Positions 23,763-32,653 of a DNA stretch of 40,391 bases are shown here, piece by piece. Under the pieces are notes generated by a model. It did no database searches. It was not told the DNA's origin and was given only the letters and a program-made list of their open reading frames with translations. The stretch is from an uncultured Eubacterium sp. (GTDB lineage: Bacteria; Bacillota; Clostridia; Oscillospirales; Acutalibacteraceae): the NCBI GenBank assembly GCA_910584985.1, contig CAJUDJ010000015.1, positions 1 to 40,391 of the forward strand, in the 5' to 3' direction. The translations under genes and the position numbers were made by a program. Within the stretch, counting starts at the first letter, position 1. Every line of letters starts with the position of its first letter.

Positions 23763-24338
23763 TCAGCAAACCATGCCGCTTTCTATCCATCTCATAACAG
23801 ACGGATATTCGTCTTTATATTCATCAAGTCTTTCGGAATTGGAATCCACAAAGGCCTGAAATTCATCCGAATCCTCAAAATCAAAGGTGAAATCCTGCTC
23901 AAAATCGTAGGTTGCCGTGAAAAGATAATCGAAAATATCATTTGCCGAAAATTCTTCAAGCATTTTGTCAGCAACAATTTCAGTCCAGTAATCAAGAGCG
24001 TTTTTAACAGTCAGCTCAAAATCCTCTTCATCTCTTTCAATCTGTGTATTTTCAGCGCAGTATTCGGAAATTTCTTCCTCCCCGATTCCGAGATTGGCAA
24101 GATATTCAATAACATCCTCAAGTCCCGTTTCGTTTACGGCATCATAAAGCCGGTAATTAAATTCACCCACAAGATTCTGCAGGGCAACGGCTTTGAAAAC
24201 GGCGTCTGTTTCATATCCGCTTTCATCGGTAATCACAAAGCCGTTTTCCTTGAACTGCTCCCAAATTAATTCATAAAAAACCTTGTATTTCGGCGTTTCT
24301 TCAAAAATGGCCTCATAAATATAGGAATCAATGTTCAT
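23763..24338 (-). CDS. Acidic protein of unknown function
   Basis: A 191-residue soluble protein with no signal peptide or membrane helix. About a quarter of its residues are Asp or Glu, especially toward the C terminus (DFEQDFTFDFEDSDEF). Aromatic residues are frequent and evenly spread, so it is probably folded and helical. I recognise no family. ATG at 24338 has AAGGAGAA upstream and its own promoter. It is a single gene with a bidirectional terminator behind it. DNA mimicry or a cofactor-buffering role would be guesses. Confidence 0.65.
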   Translation of the reverse strand: MNIDSYIYEAIFEETPKYKVFYELIWEQFKENGFVITDESGYETDAVFKAVALQNLVGEFNYRLYDAVNETGLEDVIEYLANLGIGEEEISEYCAENTQIERDEEDFELTVKNALDYWTEIVADKMLEEFSANDIFDYLFTATYDFEQDFTFDFEDSDEFQAFVDSNSERLDEYKDEYPSVMRWIESGMVC

Positions 24339-24374
24339 TTTGCTATTCTCCTTTTTTCTTCAGCTTCTGACACT

Positions 24375-24403
24375 ATTTTATAATATTATTATATCAATTT
24401 CAA
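24375..24403 (-). promoter_or_regulatory. Promoter of the acidic-protein gene
   Basis: On the minus strand TTGAAA (24403-24398) and TAAAAT (24380-24375) are 17 bp apart. Confidence 0.55.
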
Positions 24404-24405
24404 TA

Positions 24406-24434
24406 TTGCAATACCAAATAATATAGGATATAAT
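24406..24434 (+). promoter_or_regulatory. Promoter of the aldose epimerase / NAD synthetase genes
   Basis: TTGCAA (24406-24411) and TATAAT (24429-24434) are 17 bp apart, 30 bp before the epimerase start. Confidence 0.7.
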
Positions 24435-24464
24435 TATTTTGATTAATATTTGTGAGGTGCTGCC

Positions 24465-25337
24465 ATGACGGTTATACTAAAAAATGAAAACTGCACGGTG
24501 AAATGTGTGCAGAACGGTGCTATGCTGCAATCGCTTGTTAAAAACAAAATGGAATACCTTTGGCAGGGCGATGAAAAGTATTGGGCAGGGCAGGCGCCTG
24601 TTTGCTTTCCGATTGTGGGCGTGCTCAAAAACGGAAAAGCGGTTGCTTTCGGCAAGGAATGCCGGATGGGCCGCCACGGCGTTGCCAGAATCAATCCGTT
24701 TGAAATCAAGGAGCAGGGAGAAAATTATGTTATCTTTGTTCAGCATTCTTCAGATGAAACAAGGGCGCAGTTTCCGTTTGATTATTCCCTTGAAATCAAA
24801 TACACACTGAACGGGGATACGGTTACCACGGAATATACGGTTTTGAATACAGGGGCAGAACCGCTTCCGTTTGCAATCGGCGGCCATCCTGCATTCAACT
24901 GTCCGCTTTGCACGGATGAATGCTTTGAGGATTACAGCGTTAAATTTGACAGAGTGCTCAATAAAAAATGCTTAAGACCTGATATTCATACAGGGCTTGT
25001 GGATACGCAGCAGCGGTTTTCTGTGCTTGAAAATACGGATGAAATTAAAATGGACCACAGCCTCTTTACCGAGGATGCAATGGTTTTTGAGCATATGGAA
25101 TCTAAATGTGCTGTGTTAATGGGTAAAAACGGAAAAGGCGTTCGGGTGGAATATCAGGATTTTGAAAATGTGCTGATATGGTCGTCCGCTAACGGCGGCC
25201 CGTTTGTTGCCATAGAGCCGTGGACAGGCATTTCGACCTGCCTTGATGAGGATGAAATTTTTGAACATAAAAGGGGAATCACGGTTTTAAATCCAAATGA
25301 ACAGATTTCCTATAAATTTAAAATTACACTGATTTAG
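24465..25337 (+). CDS. Aldose 1-epimerase family protein (LacX-like)
   Basis: A 290-residue galactose-mutarotase-fold protein. Conserved catalytic features are RHGVAR (about 66-71), GGHPAFNCPL (His as general acid, about 139-148) and AIEPWTGIST with the general base Glu. It probably interconverts alpha and beta anomers of a hexose or hexose derivative in the cytoplasm. The short N terminus and the sequence YLWQGDEKYWAGQAPVCFPI are typical of the LacX-like branch rather than GalM. GAGGTG precedes ATG. It is 21 bp upstream of nadE, probably in one transcript, though the metabolic link is unclear. Confidence 0.85.
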   Translation: MTVILKNENCTVKCVQNGAMLQSLVKNKMEYLWQGDEKYWAGQAPVCFPIVGVLKNGKAVAFGKECRMGRHGVARINPFEIKEQGENYVIFVQHSSDETRAQFPFDYSLEIKYTLNGDTVTTEYTVLNTGAEPLPFAIGGHPAFNCPLCTDECFEDYSVKFDRVLNKKCLRPDIHTGLVDTQQRFSVLENTDEIKMDHSLFTEDAMVFEHMESKCAVLMGKNGKGVRVEYQDFENVLIWSSANGGPFVAIEPWTGISTCLDEDEIFEHKRGITVLNPNEQISYKFKITLI

Positions 25338-25358
25338 TTCGGTTATGACGGTGATAAA

Positions 25359-27254
25359 ATGAATTACGGTTTTTTCAGAACGGCGGCTGCATCGCTTAAA
25401 CTCAAGGTTGCACACCCGTCCTATAACAAGGAAGAAATAAAAAAAGCCATTGATATTGCGGTGAAAGAAGATGCAAGGCTGCTGGTAACGCCGGAGCTTT
25501 CCGTAACCGGATACACCTGTGCGGATTTGTTCTTTACGACTGCCTTGCAGGAAGCGGCAGGCGAGGCTTTCAGGGATATTGTTGCATATACAAAAAACAA
25601 AAATATTGCTGTTGTGCTTGGTATGCCCGTAAAGTTTTATAACAGCCTTTATAACTGTGCCGTGGTTGTGTTTAACGGTGCTGTTCTCGGTGTAGTGCCG
25701 AAAACACATATTGCAAATTACAATGAGTTTTACGAAAAACGCTGGTTTGCTTCGGGGAACCAGTTTAAAAGCTGTCAAGGCATAAACCTTTACGGATTTG
25801 AAACAAAAATCGGCAGTCAGATTTTTGATTTGGGCAGCGGTGCTGTTCTTGGAATTGAAATCTGTGAGGATTTATGGGTGTCTGATCCGCCAAGCAGCAC
25901 GCTTGTTCATCATGGAGCAAATCTGATTGCAAATGTATCGGCAAGTGATGAATATGTGTCGAAGGCGGAATACAGAAAAAGTCTTGTTTCCAATCAGTCT
26001 GCCCGCTGCATCTGTGCTTATCTTTATGCCGGTGCATCTGTTTATGAAAGCACAACCGATCTTGTTTTCAGCGGGGCGACACTGATTGCGGAAAACGGTG
26101 CTGTTCTTGCAGAGGGAGAACGCTTTTGCAGGGACAATACCGTAATCTTTGCCGATATTGATATTGAAAAGCTGAATGCACTTCGCCTTAATAATATGTC
26201 GTTTGAAAATCTTTCGGAAGCAATTGGTTTTTCAAAGCATCCTGTTTTGAATGAAAAGAATGATTTGAAATTCAGATATGTTGATCCGCAGCCATTTGTG
26301 CCTGCCGATGATGAAAAAAGGCGTGAACGGTGCAGGGAAATTTTCTCCATTCAGGCAGCCGGGCTTGCAAGGCGTATGGAACATGTGGGCTCCTCAGGTG
26401 CGGTAATCGGCATTTCGGGCGGGCTTGATTCCACGCTTGCACTGCTTGTTGCTGCTGAAGCAATGCGCCTTCTCGGAAAAAGCAATTCGGATATTCTCGG
26501 AATTACCATGCCCGGTTTCGGAACTACGGACAGAACCTATCATAATGCCGTGGCTTTAATGAAATGTCTTGGTGTTACCGTTAAGGAAATCAGTATCCGG
26601 GATGCCTGTGTTCAGCATATGAAGGATATTGCGCATAACCCTGATATTAAAGATATAACCTATGAAAATACACAGGCAAGGGAACGCACGCAGATTCTGT
26701 TTGATATGGCGAATAAGCACGGGAAGCTTCTTGTGGGCACAGGCGATTTAAGCGAGCTTGCCATGGGCTGGTGCACCTTTAACGGGGATCATATGAGCAT
26801 GTACGGCGTGAATGCCTCCGTTCCGAAAACGCTGGTGCGCTATCTTGTGGATTATGTTGCCGGAATAAGCGATGAAAAAACAGCTGCGATTCTTTATGAT
26901 GTGCTGGATACACCTGTTTCACCCGAACTGCTTCCGCCGGATGAAAACGGCAAGATTGCACAGAAAACAGAGGAAAATATAGGACCGTATGAGCTGCATG
27001 ATTTCTTTCTTTATCATTTTGTGCGCTTTGGCTTTTCAAGGGAAAAGCTTGCAGTTCTTGCCCAAAAAGCCTTTGAAGGCAGATACGGCAGCAAAGAAAT
27101 TTTAAAATGGCTTGATGTGTTTATCAAACGCTTTTTTATCAGCCAGTTTAAACGCAGCTGCATTCCCGATTCGCCGAAGGTGGGCTCTGTTTCGCTTTCG
27201 CCCAGAGGGGATTGGAGAATGCCCAGCGATGCATCATTCGCAGATTATTTGTAA
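25359..27254 (+). CDS. nadE: Glutamine-dependent NAD+ synthetase
   Basis: This 631-residue two-domain enzyme makes NAD+ from deamido-NAD+, ATP and glutamine. The N-terminal nitrilase-type glutaminase domain has the Glu-Lys-Cys triad E46 (VTPELSVTGY), K115 (VPKTHIANYNEFYE) and C169 (GIEICEDLW). The C-terminal synthetase domain has the pyrophosphate-binding loop SGGLDS at 353-358, followed by GTGDLSELAMGW and PPDENGKIAQKTEE. All parts are intact and the length is normal for the glutamine-dependent form. A strong terminator follows. Confidence 0.95.
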   Translation: MNYGFFRTAAASLKLKVAHPSYNKEEIKKAIDIAVKEDARLLVTPELSVTGYTCADLFFTTALQEAAGEAFRDIVAYTKNKNIAVVLGMPVKFYNSLYNCAVVVFNGAVLGVVPKTHIANYNEFYEKRWFASGNQFKSCQGINLYGFETKIGSQIFDLGSGAVLGIEICEDLWVSDPPSSTLVHHGANLIANVSASDEYVSKAEYRKSLVSNQSARCICAYLYAGASVYESTTDLVFSGATLIAENGAVLAEGERFCRDNTVIFADIDIEKLNALRLNNMSFENLSEAIGFSKHPVLNEKNDLKFRYVDPQPFVPADDEKRRERCREIFSIQAAGLARRMEHVGSSGAVIGISGGLDSTLALLVAAEAMRLLGKSNSDILGITMPGFGTTDRTYHNAVALMKCLGVTVKEISIRDACVQHMKDIAHNPDIKDITYENTQARERTQILFDMANKHGKLLVGTGDLSELAMGWCTFNGDHMSMYGVNASVPKTLVRYLVDYVAGISDEKTAAILYDVLDTPVSPELLPPDENGKIAQKTEENIGPYELHDFFLYHFVRFGFSREKLAVLAQKAFEGRYGSKEILKWLDVFIKRFFISQFKRSCIPDSPKVGSVSLSPRGDWRMPSDASFADYL

Positions 27255-27260
27255 AGAACA

Positions 27261-27291
27261 AGAAGCATTGATTTTTCAATGCTTCTTTTTT
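27261..27291 (+). terminator. Terminator after nadE
   Basis: AGAAGCATTGA (27261-27271) pairs with TCAATGCTTCT (27276-27286) and a T tract follows. Confidence 0.9.
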
Positions 27292-27314
27292 GTTTGAAAT
27301 CTTGAAATTATATG

Positions 27315-27343
27315 TTGAATTTAACGGCGGCAAGTGGTATAAT
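27315..27343 (+). promoter_or_regulatory. Promoter of nifJ
   Basis: TTGAAT (27315-27320) and TATAAT (27338-27343) are 17 bp apart. A leader of about 60 bases ends in AGGAGGAAA. Confidence 0.75.
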
Positions 27344-27409
27344 ATTGTCGGTTATGGGGCAGTTTGTCCAAAACTCAAAATCTGATAATTATTCATAGGA
27401 GGAAATCCA

Positions 27410-30400
27410 ATGGCAAGAAAAAAGAAAACTATGGATGGTAACAACGCTGCTGCTCATGTTTCATATGCGTTCACAGAAGTTGCTGCTATCTATCCGATCA
27501 CTCCTTCATCTGTTATGGCTGAAGTTACAGATGTTCTTTCTTCTCACGATACAAAGAATATTTTCGGTCAGAATGTAAGAGTGCAGGAAATGGAATCAGA
27601 GGGCGGTGCTGCCGGTGCAGTTCACGGCTCACTTTCAGCAGGTGCATTAACAACTACTTATACAGCTTCTCAGGGTCTTTTGCTTATGATCCCGAATATG
27701 TATAAAATCGCAGGTGAGCTTCTTTCATCTGTAATTCATGTTTCAGCACGCTGCGTATCTACACATGCGCTTAATATTTTCGGCGATCACTCAGATATTT
27801 ATGCCTGCCGCCAGACCGGCTATGCAATGCTTTGCTCAAATAATCCGCAGGAGGTTATGGACCTTGGCGCCGTTGCACACCTTGCAACACTTAAATGCGG
27901 TGTTCCGTTCCTTCATTTCTTTGATGGTTTCCGCACATCGCACGAAATCCAGAAGATTGAGGTCTGGGATTATGAAGACCTGAAATCCATGGTTGATATG
28001 GAGGATGTTAAGCGTTTCCGTGCACATGCACTGAATCCTGAGCATCCGACTCTCCGCGGCTCGGCTGAAAACTCGGATATTTTCTTCCAGCACAGAGAGG
28101 CATGCAATAAGTATTATAACGATGCTGTTGAAGCAACCGTTAAATATATGGATGAGGTAAATGCAAAAATCGGAACGGATTACAAGCCGTTCAATTACTA
28201 CGGTGCTGCTGATGCAAAGCACATCATCATTGCTATGGGTTCTGTTTGCGATACAATTGCCGAAACCATTGATTATCTGAATGCAAAAGGCGAAAAGGTT
28301 GGTCTTGTTAAAGTTCACCTTTACAGACCTTTCTCTGCAAAATATCTTCTTGATGTAATTCCTGCAACCGTTGAAAAAATTTCTGTTCTTGACAGAACCA
28401 AGGAACCGGGTTCAATCGGTGAACCGCTCTTCCTTGATGTTGTTGCAGCGCTTAAGGGTTCTGCTTTTGAAGCAACACCTGTTTATAACGGCCGTTACGG
28501 TCTTGGCTCAAAGGATACAGTGCCTGCACATATTATCTCCATTTATGATAATATGAAATCAGATGCTCCGAAGCCAACTTTCACAATCGGCATTATTGAC
28601 GATGTTACAAATCTTTCTCTTGATGCAGGCGAAAATGTGGACACAACACCTGCCGGCACAACCTCATGCAAGTTCTGGGGTCTTGGCTCAGACGGCACGG
28701 TTGGTGCAAACAAAGACTCTATCAAGATTATCGGTGATAACACAGATAAGTTTGCACAGGGATATTTCTTCTATGATTCAAAGAAATCAGGCGGTATCAC
28801 AGTTTCTCACCTTCGTTTCGGAGACAGCCCGATTACTTCAACCTATCTTATCAACAAGGCAAACTTTGTTGCCTGCCACTGTCCTTCATATGTAACAAAG
28901 TATGATATGGTTCAGGACCTTGTTCCAGGCGGCACATTCCTTCTGAACTGTATCTGGACACCTGAAGAGCTTGATAAGGAGCTTCCGGCAGCAATGAAGA
29001 GATATATTGCTCAGAATGACATTAATTTCTATATTATCAATGGTATTAAGATTGCTGAAGAGGTTGGTCTTCGCGGCCGTGCTTCTACCATTCTTCAGTC
29101 TGCATTCTTTACCATTTCAGGTATTCTTCCTGTTGACAAGGCGATTGAGCTTATGAAGGCTAAGGCAACGGCTAAGTTCTCAAAGAAGGGCGATGCAATT
29201 GTTGCTTCCAACCACAACGGTATTGACCGTGGTTCAAAAGAACTTATCAAGGTTGAAGTTCCTGAAAGCTGGAAGAATGCTGCTGATGACGATGTAGAGC
29301 TTGTTGTAAATACAGACCGTCCTGAAATGAAGAAATTCGTTAAGGAAATTCTTGATCCTGTTGGTCATCAGAAGGGTGATTCCATTCCGGTTTCCACATT
29401 TGTTGATATGGCAGACGGTGTATTCCCTCAGGGTTCTGCTGCATTTGAAAAGCGCGGTATTGCTGTTGATGTTCCTGAGTGGGATCCGACAACCTGCGCA
29501 CAGTGCAACAGATGCTCCATGGTTTGCCCGCACGCTGTTATCAGACCGGTTGCGCTTACAGCAGATGAGCTTGCAGCAGCTCCGAAAGGCACAAAGGCTG
29601 TTGATCTTAAAGTTCCGAAGGATACAGGCCTTAAGTATGCCCTTATTGTTTCAACACTGGACTGCACAGGCTGTGCATCATGTGCAAATGTTTGTCCTAC
29701 AAAATCACTTACAATGAAGCCGATTGCTTCTCAGATGCCGCAGCAGCCTGTATTTGATGCACTCTGCGATATGGATCCGAAAGCAGCAGTTGCTTCTGAT
29801 AAAACAATCGTTTCAGCTCAGTATCTCAAGCCGTATCTTGAGTTCTCAGGTGCTTGTGCCGGCTGCGGTGAAACACCTTATGCTAAGCTTGTAACACAGC
29901 TCTTCGGTGATAAGATGTATGTTGCAAACGCAACAGGCTGTTCTTCCATCTGGGGTGGTTCCGCACCTTCCACACCTTACACGGTTGATAAGAACGGAAA
30001 CGGTCCTGCATGGTCCAACTCACTGTTTGAGGATAATGCAGAGTTCGGCCTTGGTATGTTCCTTGCAAATGCGCAGATCCGTTCAAGACTTGCAGAGGAT
30101 GCTATTGCACTTAAGGATTCGGCAGTAGCTGAAGAGGTTAAGGCTTATCTTGACACATTTGAAGATACCCGTGCAAACGATGCACCTGCAAAGGCGCTTA
30201 TTGCAGCTCTTGAAACTGCTGACCTTTCGGGCGATGCAAAAGCAGCAGCAGAAGATTTCCTGAAGGATAAGGATTATGCTGCCAAGAAGAGTCAGTGGAT
30301 CTTCGGCGGTGATGGCTGGGCTTACGATATCGGCTTCGGCGGTCTTGATCATGTGCTTGCACAGAATCAGGATGTGAATGTGCTTGTATTTGATACAGAG

Positions 30401-30946
30401 GTTTACTCCAACACAGGCGGCCAGGCTTCAAAGGCTACACCAACAGGTGCAGTTGCTCAGTTTGCTGCTTCAGGCAAAATTACAAAGAAGAAAGACCTTG
30501 CAAAGATTGCAATGTCTTACGGCTATGTATATGTTGCCCAGATTGCTATGGGAGCTGATTATAACCAGTGCTTAAAGGCTATTAAGGAAGCAGAAGCTTA
30601 TCACGGTCCTTCTCTTATCATTGCTTATGCTCCGTGTATTAACCACGGCATCAAGATGCCGTTCAACCAGGCAGAGCAGAAGAAGGCTGTAACATCCGGC
30701 TACTGGAATCTCTTCAGATATAATCCGGCTCTTATTGAAGAGGGCAAAAATCCGTTCTCACTGGATTCAAAAGAACCAACAGGCGATTATCTTGAATTCA
30801 TTAACGGCGAAACCCGTTACTCTTCACTTAAGAGAAGCTTCCCTGAAAAGGCTGAAGAGCTCTTCAACATTGCCGCTGAAAATGCAGTTGCTAAGTATAA
30901 TGATCTTCTTCGCACAGTTGAATACTATGCACCTAAGAAAGACTGA
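27410..30946 (+). CDS. nifJ: Pyruvate:ferredoxin (flavodoxin) oxidoreductase
   Basis: A single-chain enzyme of 1178 residues that oxidises pyruvate to acetyl-CoA and CO2 and reduces ferredoxin, the central step of anaerobic fermentation. Two ferredoxin-type [4Fe-4S] motifs are visible: C696, C699, C702, C706 (CAQCNRCSMVC) and C752, C755, C758, C762 (CTGCASCANVC). The third cluster near thiamine diphosphate is bound by C816, C819, C844 and C1076, the same arrangement as in the Desulfovibrio enzyme. GDGWAYDIGFGGLDHVL with NVLVFDTEVYSNTGGQ is the thiamine diphosphate/Mg2+ site. Codon choice looks more uniform than in its neighbours, as expected for a highly expressed gene. Confidence 0.96.
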   Translation: MARKKKTMDGNNAAAHVSYAFTEVAAIYPITPSSVMAEVTDVLSSHDTKNIFGQNVRVQEMESEGGAAGAVHGSLSAGALTTTYTASQGLLLMIPNMYKIAGELLSSVIHVSARCVSTHALNIFGDHSDIYACRQTGYAMLCSNNPQEVMDLGAVAHLATLKCGVPFLHFFDGFRTSHEIQKIEVWDYEDLKSMVDMEDVKRFRAHALNPEHPTLRGSAENSDIFFQHREACNKYYNDAVEATVKYMDEVNAKIGTDYKPFNYYGAADAKHIIIAMGSVCDTIAETIDYLNAKGEKVGLVKVHLYRPFSAKYLLDVIPATVEKISVLDRTKEPGSIGEPLFLDVVAALKGSAFEATPVYNGRYGLGSKDTVPAHIISIYDNMKSDAPKPTFTIGIIDDVTNLSLDAGENVDTTPAGTTSCKFWGLGSDGTVGANKDSIKIIGDNTDKFAQGYFFYDSKKSGGITVSHLRFGDSPITSTYLINKANFVACHCPSYVTKYDMVQDLVPGGTFLLNCIWTPEELDKELPAAMKRYIAQNDINFYIINGIKIAEEVGLRGRASTILQSAFFTISGILPVDKAIELMKAKATAKFSKKGDAIVASNHNGIDRGSKELIKVEVPESWKNAADDDVELVVNTDRPEMKKFVKEILDPVGHQKGDSIPVSTFVDMADGVFPQGSAAFEKRGIAVDVPEWDPTTCAQCNRCSMVCPHAVIRPVALTADELAAAPKGTKAVDLKVPKDTGLKYALIVSTLDCTGCASCANVCPTKSLTMKPIASQMPQQPVFDALCDMDPKAAVASDKTIVSAQYLKPYLEFSGACAGCGETPYAKLVTQLFGDKMYVANATGCSSIWGGSAPSTPYTVDKNGNGPAWSNSLFEDNAEFGLGMFLANAQIRSRLAEDAIALKDSAVAEEVKAYLDTFEDTRANDAPAKALIAALETADLSGDAKAAAEDFLKDKDYAAKKSQWIFGGDGWAYDIGFGGLDHVLAQNQDVNVLVFDTEVYSNTGGQASKATPTGAVAQFAASGKITKKKDLAKIAMSYGYVYVAQIAMGADYNQCLKAIKEAEAYHGPSLIIAYAPCINHGIKMPFNQAEQKKAVTSGYWNLFRYNPALIEEGKNPFSLDSKEPTGDYLEFINGETRYSSLKRSFPEKAEELFNIAAENAVAKYNDLLRTVEYYAPKKD

Positions 30947-30968
30947 TTCATATAGCATAAATATCAAG

Positions 30969-30999
30969 CAGGGCTGTTGTATAACAGCCCTGTATTTTT
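30969..30999 (+). terminator. Terminator (probably leaky) after nifJ
   Basis: CAGGGCTGTT (30969-30978) pairs with AACAGCCCTG (30983-30992) around GTAT, followed by TATTTTT. The ribosome binding site of the next small gene starts immediately after, so that gene may depend on read-through. Confidence 0.75.
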
Positions 31000-31011
31000 G
31001 GAGGCTTTTTA

Positions 31012-31221
31012 ATGGAGAATTTAAGCAAATTCTGCACGTGTAAGGACACAGATTGCCCGCTGAATCCGGTTAATCATAATAAGGGATGCACGCTATGTAT
31101 AAGCAAATGCTTAAAGGCAGGTGAAATTCCAAGCTGTTTTTTCAATGCGATAAATGAAAGCGGAGAAAAAACAGGATACTCTTATAAAGATTTTGCAGAT
31201 TATGTTTTAAAGCACAGATAA
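31012..31221 (+). CDS. Small cysteine-rich protein (DUF6485-like)
   Basis: A 69-residue protein with seven cysteines in the first 42 residues (C8, C10, C15, C26, C29, C33, C42; CTCKDTDC, GCTLCISKC), suggesting a bound metal or small iron-sulfur site. It resembles the small DUF6485 proteins of anaerobes, which have no known function. TTGGAGGC precedes ATG. It follows nifJ by 65 bp, behind a terminator but without a convincing promoter of its own. A redox or metal-handling role near the oxidoreductase is possible but unproven. Confidence 0.75.
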   Translation: MENLSKFCTCKDTDCPLNPVNHNKGCTLCISKCLKAGEIPSCFFNAINESGEKTGYSYKDFADYVLKHR

Positions 31222-31258
31222 AAAGGCAAAGCCCGGTTTTCCGGCTTTGCCTTTTTTA
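31219..31258. terminator. Bidirectional terminator between DUF6485 and rsiV genes
   Basis: AAAAAGGCAAAGCC and GGCTTTGCCTTTTT form a long stem with one bulged C around a loop containing TTTT. T tracts exist on both strands. It ends both the small gene and the four-gene sigma operon. Confidence 0.85.
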
Positions 31259-31270
31259 TATTCAGTCCAT

Positions 31271-32164
31271 TTATTTTAAAAGAAATTTATAATCCTCTTT
31301 TATTATATTTTTTAATATGGCTTTTTCAATAACAAATTCCGAATGCCCCATATATCCGGGCGCAACCTCATATTTATCAAAGGGTATCACAAGATTTCCG
31401 TCTTCATTTATATAGAAATTGTGGCTGTCGCTGATTGCGGCAAAATCAAAGCCGTCTGCACTGTCAACCCAGTAGGTAAGATCGCTGTCTGATTTCATGC
31501 GGTTTCTCATCTGTTCCTTGATGTTTTCAGTAATAATCCCGCTGTACACATCTGTTTTGAATAAATCGGAAAGGATAACATTTTCACCTGTTTCACGGTT
31601 TATGTGATAATATTTGAAATAAACAGATCCGCTTCCTCTTACAGAGGTTACGGTAAGCTTCAGTGTAAACCATTTATCCGTGTTTGTAACGATATCATAG
31701 TCGACATAAACAGCGCCGTGTCCGTCATTTCCGATTTCTTCAACTTCTTTATAAAATTCTTTTACAATTTCTTCTGTAAGTGCGGTAACATCCTTGTTGA
31801 TATTCTGTGCTGCTTCCGTATTCTGTTTGTCATCAATTTCGGGTATATCCACTTTCATTTCGTGGTAATCATCGGAATAGAAGTAGTTCCTGATGGTTAC
31901 AACTCGGATGATATCATTTAAAACCGGGATATTTTCAAACGACTGCGCATAGGTTACGCTTACATTCGGGAGAACAAAAAGCATAACAAATATAAAACAG
32001 GCGGCGGCCGCTGCTATCTGCGGCAGCAATTTGATACGCTTTGTTTTTATTTTTTTATCGGGAAGAGAATGAAGTGTATTTTCAAGTTTTGTTTTAACCT
32101 GCTCAGGAATCTCGAATTTTTCGTTTTGGGCTGCTTTGCGCAGCTTTTTATCAAATTTATTCAT
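31271..32164 (-). CDS. rsiV: RsiV-like anti-sigma factor (DUF3298, putative lysozyme receptor)
   Basis: A 297-residue single-pass protein: a cytoplasmic part (1-46), one transmembrane helix (about 48-66) and an extracellular domain of the DUF3298 type. The C-terminal signature ENVILSDLF ... NEDGNLVIPFDKYEVAPGYMG (about 195-283) is that of RsiV and PdaC-like proteins. In Bacillus subtilis RsiV binds lysozyme, is then cut by signal peptidase, and releases SigV. Just after the helix lies VTYAQ (70-74), a possible signal-peptidase site. ATG at 32164 overlaps the sigma gene stop (ATGA), and GGAGG precedes it. It is the last gene of a four-gene operon with an acyltransferase and an SGNH hydrolase. 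Confidence 0.82.
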   Translation of the reverse strand: MNKFDKKLRKAAQNEKFEIPEQVKTKLENTLHSLPDKKIKTKRIKLLPQIAAAAACFIFVMLFVLPNVSVTYAQSFENIPVLNDIIRVVTIRNYFYSDDYHEMKVDIPEIDDKQNTEAAQNINKDVTALTEEIVKEFYKEVEEIGNDGHGAVYVDYDIVTNTDKWFTLKLTVTSVRGSGSVYFKYYHINRETGENVILSDLFKTDVYSGIITENIKEQMRNRMKSDSDLTYWVDSADGFDFAAISDSHNFYINEDGNLVIPFDKYEVAPGYMGHSEFVIEKAILKNIIKEDYKFLLK

Positions 32165-32649
32165 TCTAAAAAATCCTCCTTATTTAAAATATCTTTCAGC
32201 ATAAACCGCGCTCTTGATAATTGCTTTTTCGCAGCGGCAGCACTGCATCCCGTTATTTTTGCAATGTCTTTAATCGGCAAATCCTCATAATAGTATAAAA
32301 TTGTAACCGTGCGGTAAGGATTTTTCAGGCTTTCAACGGCACTGCGCAGAGAAAGCCTTGCGGCTGTATCGGTATAGGACTCATCGTAAATATCATACTG
32401 TTCGTCTATATCCAGAACAGCATGATTCTTGCGCAGCATTTCTATGCAGGTGTTCTGCAGAATTTTCAGAATCCATGTTTTAAAATATTTATCATTTTTC
32501 AGGCTGTTTATATTTGAATATGCCTTAAGCACAGCTTCACTTATGGCATCTGCGGCGTCACAATCGTTTTTCAGAATTGAAAATGCAAGTGCATACATTG
32601 TATTCCGGCAAAGACGAACATTCCTGCAGAAATCTTCGTTTGATTTCAA
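32161..32649 (-). CDS. sigV: ECF sigma factor, SigV-like
   Basis: A 162-residue group IV sigma factor with region 2 (YALAFSILKNDCDAADAISEAV, then FKTWILKILQNTCIEMLRK) and region 4 (LKNPYRTVTILYYYEDLPIKDIAKITGCSAAAAKKQLSRARFML). The name rests on its RsiV-like partner. The start is a TTG at 32649 with GGGGAG eight bases upstream, only 4 bp after the hydrolase stop codon; the first in-frame ATG (codon 18) would remove part of region 2. The TTG start and tight coupling should keep the sigma level low. It is cotranscribed with its presumed target genes, so activation would reinforce itself. Confidence 0.87.
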   Translation of the reverse strand: MKSNEDFCRNVRLCRNTMYALAFSILKNDCDAADAISEAVLKAYSNINSLKNDKYFKTWILKILQNTCIEMLRKNHAVLDIDEQYDIYDESYTDTAARLSLRSAVESLKNPYRTVTILYYYEDLPIKDIAKITGCSAAAAKKQLSRARFMLKDILNKEDFLE

Positions 32650-32653
32650 TTAC

